Below, piece after piece: positions 14,329-15,841 of a DNA stretch of 15,841 nt. The stretch comes from Planctomycetota bacterium. GTDB taxonomy: Bacteria > Planctomycetota > PUPC01 > JACPCR01. The notes under the pieces were generated by a model. That model saw only the letters and a program-made list of their open reading frames with translations, made no database searches and was not told the origin of the DNA. The stretch spans positions 1-15,841 of the forward strand of contig JASLXP010000760.1 in the NCBI GenBank assembly GCA_030740295.1, read 5' to 3'. The translations under genes and the position numbers were made by a program. The number at the start of each line of letters is the position of its first letter. The stretch's first letter is position 1.

Positions 14329-15810
14329 ATGCTTGCCACATTTCAGACCTGCGCCGCCATTCTCTCTGTCTTTCTGTTCCCCCTTGCTTGCGAAGAAACG
14401 GTCAGTAAGGGAAGGCCAAACGTCTTGTTCATCGCTGTCGATGACCTGAGGCCGCAGTTGGGATGTTACGGTCACGAACAGATGGTCACTCCGCACATCG
14501 ATGCTCTGGCGGTTCGTGGATTGGTCTTCAATCGGGCCTACTGCCAGGCGGCTGTCTGCCGCGCAAGCAGACTTTCTATCCTGACCGGGCTGCGTCCGGA
14601 TACGACTCGGATTTATACGAATGGCGGCAGGCTCTTCCGATCGCGGTTTCCGAACCATGTGACGCTGCCGCAGCAGTTCAAGAACCATGGTTATCACAGC
14701 CAGTCGATTGGAAAGATCTTTCATGGGGCCATGAAGATTCGCAGTAAATGGAATGATCCGAAGTCCTGGAGTGTTCCCGCATGGTGGCCCGGGCCTCGCT
14801 ATTACTACACGCCCTCGGGCATTGCCACTGCTCAGAAAGTTTTTGCTCGAAAGCGGCCGAAGAGACCTCTGGATGAATGGGTCAATGATTTTGTTCTGGG
14901 GCCTTCCTACGAGATTCCTGAGGTAGCAGATAGTGTCCTCTATGATGGACAAGTTGCCGACCACGCCATTGCCACTCTTCGCAAGATTCATAAGAAGCCG
15001 TTTTTTCTGGCAGTGGGATTCCTCAAGCCGCATCTGCCATTCATTGCGCCGAAAAAGTATTGGGATCTCTATCCTCCCGATCAGGTGAAGCCGGCACAAA
15101 ATCAGCATCCACCCAAGGGCTCACCCAAGCTCGCATTAACGAACTGGAATCACCCTCGCAGCTACACCGACATCCCAAGAACCGGCCCTATGCCTCCCAC
15201 TCTGGTACCGACCCTGACCAGAGGCTATGCGGCCTGCATCAGTTACGTCGATGCACAGGTTGGCCGCGTCCTTAAAGAACTCGACCAGCTTGGCCTCCGT
15301 AAGAACACTCTCATCGTGTTGTGGGGCGACCATGGCTTTCACCTGGGTGAAAACCACATCTGGGGAAAGGCGACGAATTTCGAGCTGTCGACCCGCGTAC
15401 CGCTCATCATCAGCGCTCCAAAGATGAAGGCTACAGGTCATACTGCAGCTCTGGTCGAGCTGGTCGATCTGTATCCATCCCTGTGCGAACTGGCGGGGCT
15501 GTCTGCTCCAAAGAACCTGGAAGGCAAAAGTATGGTGCCACTGCTCAACGATCCGGATCTGGTGTGGAAGAAAGCCGCCTTCAGTCAATATCCGCGGGGG
15601 CGTGTGATGGGCCGAAGCATCCGAACAAGCCGATGGAGGTTCACCCGCTGGAGTGAAGGGAACAAAACCGTCGCCACGGAACTTTACGACCACCAGAACG
15701 ATCCCGAAGGAAATGAAAACGTGGCTTCTCGTGAAGATTACGCTGGGCTGATTGAAGAGCTCAATGCCCAGCTCGATGCCGGTTGGCGCGCATCTCAACA
15801 AGGTCAGTGA
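14329..15810 (+). CDS. Exported iduronate-2-sulfatase-like sulfatase (S1 family)
   Basis: Type I formylglycine-dependent sulfatase removing sulfate esters from a glycan, closest in motif pattern to iduronate-2-sulfatase (S1_7-like). From the ATG at 14329 it has 493 residues. Metal ligands D38 and D39 are in VDDLRPQLGCYG. The modification motif CRASR starts at C77, followed by LSILTGLRP. KPHLPF is at 233-238, GDHG at 333-336 and GKATNFE at 346-352. The end has ELYDHQNDPEGNENVA, the usual sulfatase finish. C77 is the Cys-type site needing a formylglycine-generating enzyme or equivalent encoded elsewhere. The N-terminus MLATFQTCAAILSVFLFPLA is signal-like but lacks a basic n-region. An in-frame ATG at 14260 with a weak GGAAAG site would add 23 residues. 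The frame stays open back to 14146, but that would overlap the preceding gene. The carbohydrate it desulfates cannot be named. Confidence 0.94.
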   Translation: MLATFQTCAAILSVFLFPLACEETVSKGRPNVLFIAVDDLRPQLGCYGHEQMVTPHIDALAVRGLVFNRAYCQAAVCRASRLSILTGLRPDTTRIYTNGGRLFRSRFPNHVTLPQQFKNHGYHSQSIGKIFHGAMKIRSKWNDPKSWSVPAWWPGPRYYYTPSGIATAQKVFARKRPKRPLDEWVNDFVLGPSYEIPEVADSVLYDGQVADHAIATLRKIHKKPFFLAVGFLKPHLPFIAPKKYWDLYPPDQVKPAQNQHPPKGSPKLALTNWNHPRSYTDIPRTGPMPPTLVPTLTRGYAACISYVDAQVGRVLKELDQLGLRKNTLIVLWGDHGFHLGENHIWGKATNFELSTRVPLIISAPKMKATGHTAALVELVDLYPSLCELAGLSAPKNLEGKSMVPLLNDPDLVWKKAAFSQYPRGRVMGRSIRTSRWRFTRWSEGNKTVATELYDHQNDPEGNENVASREDYAGLIEELNAQLDAGWRASQQGQ

Positions 15811-15841
15811 TCGACGGCGACCTGCTCACCAGTTCCTCGAA

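Noticed and set aside
14323..15108. 261-codon minus-strand frame within the sulfatase
   Set aside because: It is antisense to clear sulfatase motifs and shows no motif or ribosome-binding site of its own.

Overview
The window looks like a polysaccharide-degradation region from a member of the PVC group (Planctomycetota, Verrucomicrobiota or Lentisphaerota) or a close relative. The reasons are the mix of secreted sulfatase, GH32 enzyme, large glycoside-hydrolase-like proteins with CBM9-like modules, free five-bladed-propeller hydrolase-like proteins, MORN_2 and Reg_prop repeat proteins, and a stand-alone four-helix-bundle (S23/IVP) gene. The assignment is inference from gene content; no rRNA or tRNA gene is visible.

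Layout. Positions 1-1686 hold the 3' part of a GH32 gene that starts before the window. Positions 1853-3864, on the minus strand, hold two secreted TPR-like proteins in a tightly coupled pair, divergent from what follows. Positions 4117-9662 hold two overlapping plus-strand genes. The first is a 1252-residue CBM9-like plus glycoside-hydrolase-like protein. The second is a 596-residue secreted paralogue of its C-terminal part that lacks about 165 residues, including the WWWDE segment that is the best candidate active site. Positions 9683-11638 hold two related inverted-repeat structures with a MORN_2 protein gene between them. The first encloses a tandemly fused four-helix-bundle protein; the second is a short form without a gene. 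Positions 11679-15810 carry a secreted Reg_prop beta-propeller, a cytosolic GH32/GH43-like propeller protein and an iduronate-2-sulfatase-like sulfatase.

How the genes may work together. The GH32 enzyme, the two GH-like proteins, the propeller hydrolase and the sulfatase fit stepwise breakdown of a sulfated or fructose-containing glycan, with most proteins exported. The substrate cannot be read from the sequence.

The most unusual part is the repeat system. Four arms of 61-66 nt, strongly purine/pyrimidine-biased and all containing the same 15-mer AAGCAAGATTAAAAG, form two head-to-head inverted pairs. One pair brackets the four-helix-bundle gene, which recalls the intervening sequences of bacterial 23S rRNA that encode S23 proteins between complementary arms, but here it lies outside rRNA. 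The gene-less pair looks like a MITE-type derivative. The right arm of the first element also appears to supply the ribosome-binding site, GTG start and basic signal-peptide n-region of the downstream MORN protein.
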